From contig CAIYTT010000094.1 in NCBI GenBank assembly GCA_903929195.1, positions 1 through 44,616 of the forward strand: DNA of 44,616 nucleotides, written 5' to 3'. Positions 42,629-44,616 of this stretch are shown here, in pieces. The notes under the pieces are model-generated. The model searched no databases. It had not been told where the DNA came from and was given only the letters and a program-made list of their open reading frames with translations. Every line of letters starts with the position of its first letter. Position 1 is the stretch's first letter. Source of the DNA: an uncultured Bacteroidota bacterium. Its GTDB lineage: Bacteria; Bacteroidota; Bacteroidia; Chitinophagales; Chitinophagaceae. Both the position numbers and the translations under genes were made by a program.

Positions 42629-43633
42629 CTATGGCACTTCTACAACATTCAAAATTTGATTAATAATTTGTTCGGAAGTAATGTTTTCTGCCTCCGCCTC
42701 ATAAGTAAGCCCAATACGATGACGCATAACATCATGGCATATTGCTCTTACATCTTCCGGTATTACATAGCCCCTGCGTTTAATAAATGCATAGGCTTTT
42801 GCTGCTAATGCAAGATTGATACTAGCACGCGGCGAGCCACCATAATTGATATATGGTTTTAATTTTGGCAATTTATATTCATCCGGGAAACGGCTTGCAA
42901 AAACAATATCAAGTATGTAACGTTCTATTTTTTCATCCATATATACTTCACGCACCAAATGACGAGCTGTAATAATGTCATTAATAGTTACTACAGGGTT
43001 TATTTTTGTCATTCCATCCGGGTTAAGGTTGGTACGAATTATTTGGCGTTCCTCTTCTAATTTAGGATAGGTTATTACTATCTTCAACATAAACCTATCT
43101 ACTTGGGCTTCGGGTAATTCGTAAGTACCCTCTTGTTCTATTGGGTTTTGTGTGGCAAGCACCAAAAAAGGTTCTTCAAGTTTGTAAGTATTATCACCAA
43201 TTGTTACTTGTCTTTCTTGCATTGCTTCAAGTAAAGCACTTTGCACTTTTGCAGGTGCACGGTTTATTTCGTCTGCAAGTATAAAATTTGCAAAAATAGG
43301 CCCTTTACGTACAGCGAATTCATGATTTTGTGGATTGTAAACCATTGTACCCAAAACATCGGCAGGCAATAAATCCGGAGTAAATTGTATTCTCGCAAAT
43401 TTTGCTTGTATTGCTGTAGCCAAAGATTTTATTGAAAGTGTTTTTGCCAACCCAGGTACTCCTTCAAGCAATACATGCCCATTGGCAAGTAAACCAATCA
43501 TTAGCCTTTCCACCATAGTTTTTTGACCTACTACGGCTTTGTTCAATTCCATGTTTAGTAACTCGATAAATGAGCTTTTTTGATGAATGCGTTCATTCAA
43601 TTCCCGAATGTCAACAGATGATGTAATATCCAT
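42629..43633 (-). CDS. MoxR family AAA+ ATPase
   Basis: This 334-residue ATPase belongs to the MoxR (RavA-like) AAA_3 family, chaperone-like proteins that help assemble or insert metal into complexes. Visible are the Walker A GHVLLEGVPGLAKTLSIKSL, Walker B FILADEINRAPAKVQSALLE, sensor 1 FLVLATQNPIEQEGTYELPE, arginine finger AQVDRFMLK and the C-terminal lid LALAAKAYAFIKRRGYVIPE. In Bacteroidota such genes are normally followed by DUF58 and BatA/B (VWA) genes; here a terminator and htpG follow, so that cluster is not immediately downstream. An exact -7 box lies at 43691-43698. Confidence 0.95.
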   Translation of the reverse strand: MDITSSVDIRELNERIHQKSSFIELLNMELNKAVVGQKTMVERLMIGLLANGHVLLEGVPGLAKTLSIKSLATAIQAKFARIQFTPDLLPADVLGTMVYNPQNHEFAVRKGPIFANFILADEINRAPAKVQSALLEAMQERQVTIGDNTYKLEEPFLVLATQNPIEQEGTYELPEAQVDRFMLKIVITYPKLEEERQIIRTNLNPDGMTKINPVVTINDIITARHLVREVYMDEKIERYILDIVFASRFPDEYKLPKLKPYINYGGSPRASINLALAAKAYAFIKRRGYVIPEDVRAICHDVMRHRIGLTYEAEAENITSEQIINQILNVVEVP

Positions 43634-43690
43634 ATTTATTTTTAGTTCTAAAGTTTATTATTATCTAAAATAGTTTGAATTAAGAAGTAA

Positions 43691-43698
43691 CAAAAATA
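43691..43698 (-). promoter_or_regulatory. -7 box (TATTTTTG) for moxR
   Basis: An exact TAnnTTTG match on the minus strand, 58 bases before the moxR start codon. Confidence 0.45.
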
Positions 43699-43876
43699 GA
43701 AAGGTAAAAGTAAAAAGTTATATAAATATATAGTTTTAACTTTTTTTAAAAATAAGTTTAAATTTGAATCATAATTTTCAATTGAATAGAATAAGTAGCT
43801 ACTATTTTGAATATATTAAATGAGTATTAAATTTACATCAAAATATATCTTGCAATTTAATGCAACATAATAAGCC

Positions 43877-43884
43877 TATCTTTG
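43877..43884 (+). promoter_or_regulatory. -7 box (TATCTTTG) for the second Rpn-like gene
   Basis: An exact TAnnTTTG match lies 16 bases before the ATG at 43901, giving a very short leader. A TTG at 43850-43852 is the nearest upstream -33-like triplet. Confidence 0.5.
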
Positions 43885-43900
43885 TTGTAACAGATATCAC

Positions 43901-44616
43901 ATGATAATAGCAAACCCTATATCCGACCTTGTTTTTAAGTGGTTGATGAGTAATGACCGTATTGCCCGCTTTTTTTTGGAAACCCTGCTGGAACAAGACA
44001 TTCTTGAGGTACAATTGAAACCGCAGGAACTATCTTATTTTAATAAAGAGGACGAAGCAAGTCTTGCAGCCGCACTAACTGTAATGCGTCTTGATTTTGT
44101 TGCTACCATAAAAACAGCAAGTGGAGAACATAAGAAAGTATTAATAGAAATACAGAAAGCAAGAAACACAATCGATGTAAAACGTTTCCGTAAATATCTG
44201 GCAGAGCATTATAAACAAGAAGATGAAATTGAAACCGATAAGGGCAAACAATTTGAAGCATTACCTATTATAACAATTTATTTGCTTGGGTTTGAATTGC
44301 AAAATGTGGATACCCCAGCACTTAAAGTGGCACATAAATACATTAACCAAGTGAACCATGAGGTAATGGATATAAAAAGCGAGTTAATAGAAAAACTTAC
44401 CCATGAAACTTATATAGTACAGATACCGCGAATAGAAGCAAAACTAAACACCCGCTTGGAACAATTACTTAGTTTTTTTGAACAGAAACATTTTACTGAT
44501 TCTTCCGGCTTGGTAAAAGAGTACCCTTACCCATTAGAAACGGATTTAATGAAATTGATAGCAAATGAGTTGCATTATTTAGGAACAGACCAAAAGAAAC
44601 AACAATATCTTGAAAC
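43901..44616 (+). CDS. Rpn-like PD-(D/E)XK nuclease-family protein (3' end outside window)
   Basis: The frame is open from the ATG at 43901 to the right edge (238 codons). The nuclease core shows MRLDFVATIKTASGEHKKVL followed by IEIQKARN, a D...ExQ pattern as in the PDDEXK_2/Rpn family. It then has FRKYLAEHYKQEDEIE and PIITIYLLGFELQNVDTPAL, common to the larger Rpn-like proteins. It is only distantly related to the family member at 5046-6023 and starts MIIANPISDLVFKWLMSND. A repeat tail, if any, lies beyond the window. No partner gene is visible. Confidence 0.8.
   Translation, partial: MIIANPISDLVFKWLMSNDRIARFFLETLLEQDILEVQLKPQELSYFNKEDEASLAAALTVMRLDFVATIKTASGEHKKVLIEIQKARNTIDVKRFRKYLAEHYKQEDEIETDKGKQFEALPIITIYLLGFELQNVDTPALKVAHKYINQVNHEVMDIKSELIEKLTHETYIVQIPRIEAKLNTRLEQLLSFFEQKHFTDSSGLVKEYPYPLETDLMKLIANELHYLGTDQKKQQYLE

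Noticed and set aside
1-44616. CRISPR arrays, tRNA or rRNA genes, prophage or integrase genes
   Set aside because: No regularly spaced direct repeats, tRNA-like arm patterns, rRNA sequence or phage structural genes were seen in the intergenic regions.

Overview
The window looks like chromosomal DNA from a low-GC member of the Bacteroidota, most likely near the Chitinophagales/Sphingobacteriales. The signs are a SusC/SusD pair, three C-terminal type IX secretion (T9SS) sorting domains, a DUF4270 lipoprotein, a DUF3467 protein beside guaA, an exosortase pair, and repeated matches to the Bacteroidota -7 promoter box TAnnTTTG without clear Shine-Dalgarno sequences. No rRNA, tRNA or CRISPR array was seen. 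All family calls come from reading motifs; no search was run.

Layout. 1-950: end of a T9SS-sorted protein, a strong hairpin terminator, an internally deleted IS630-type transposase remnant and a possible small structured RNA. 0.95-6.5 kb: a GT4 glycosyltransferase, a T9SS-sorted secreted protein, a lipoprotein with a protein-glutaminase (protein deamidase) domain, a PD-(D/E)XK Rpn-like nuclease with a Gly/Glu/Lys repeat tail, and an RDD membrane protein. 6.5-11.7 kb: a DNA methyltransferase fused to an HsdR-type nuclease domain, Xaa-Pro aminopeptidase and a multi-pass GT-C-like membrane protein. 12.0-18.8 kb: an exosortase with a small overlapping membrane protein, then SusC, SusD and a small lipoprotein closed by a 21-bp terminator hairpin. 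18.9-23.3 kb: an orphan response regulator, a seven-repeat SBBP propeller protein with a T9SS signal, and a decayed rifampin ADP-ribosyltransferase (arr) pseudogene. 23.3-30.4 kb: housekeeping and conserved genes (2OG-Fe(II) oxygenase, nitrilase-family amidase, AMP nucleosidase, DUF3467, guaA, and a type 1 periplasmic-binding-fold protein). 30.4-32.0 kb: an OLD/RecF-like ATPase overlapping a small TOPRIM-like protein, the best candidate for an undescribed (defence-like) system here. 32.2-34.1 kb: a di-haem cytochrome c peroxidase and a barrel-like secreted protein. 34.3-39.4 kb: glmS, DUF4270 and a truncated glycogen-synthase-like gene in one operon, divergent from panC. 39.8-44.6 kb: a DUF922 protein, htpG, moxR and the start of a second Rpn-like PD-(D/E)XK gene cut by the window edge.

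Working together: GMP synthase and AMP nucleosidase belong to purine metabolism; glmS feeds amino-sugar and envelope synthesis; SusC, SusD and the lipoprotein form an outer-membrane uptake system without local enzymes. The exosortase pair and GT-C-like protein point to envelope or surface-protein processing. Accessory DNA is scattered between housekeeping blocks rather than gathered in one island.
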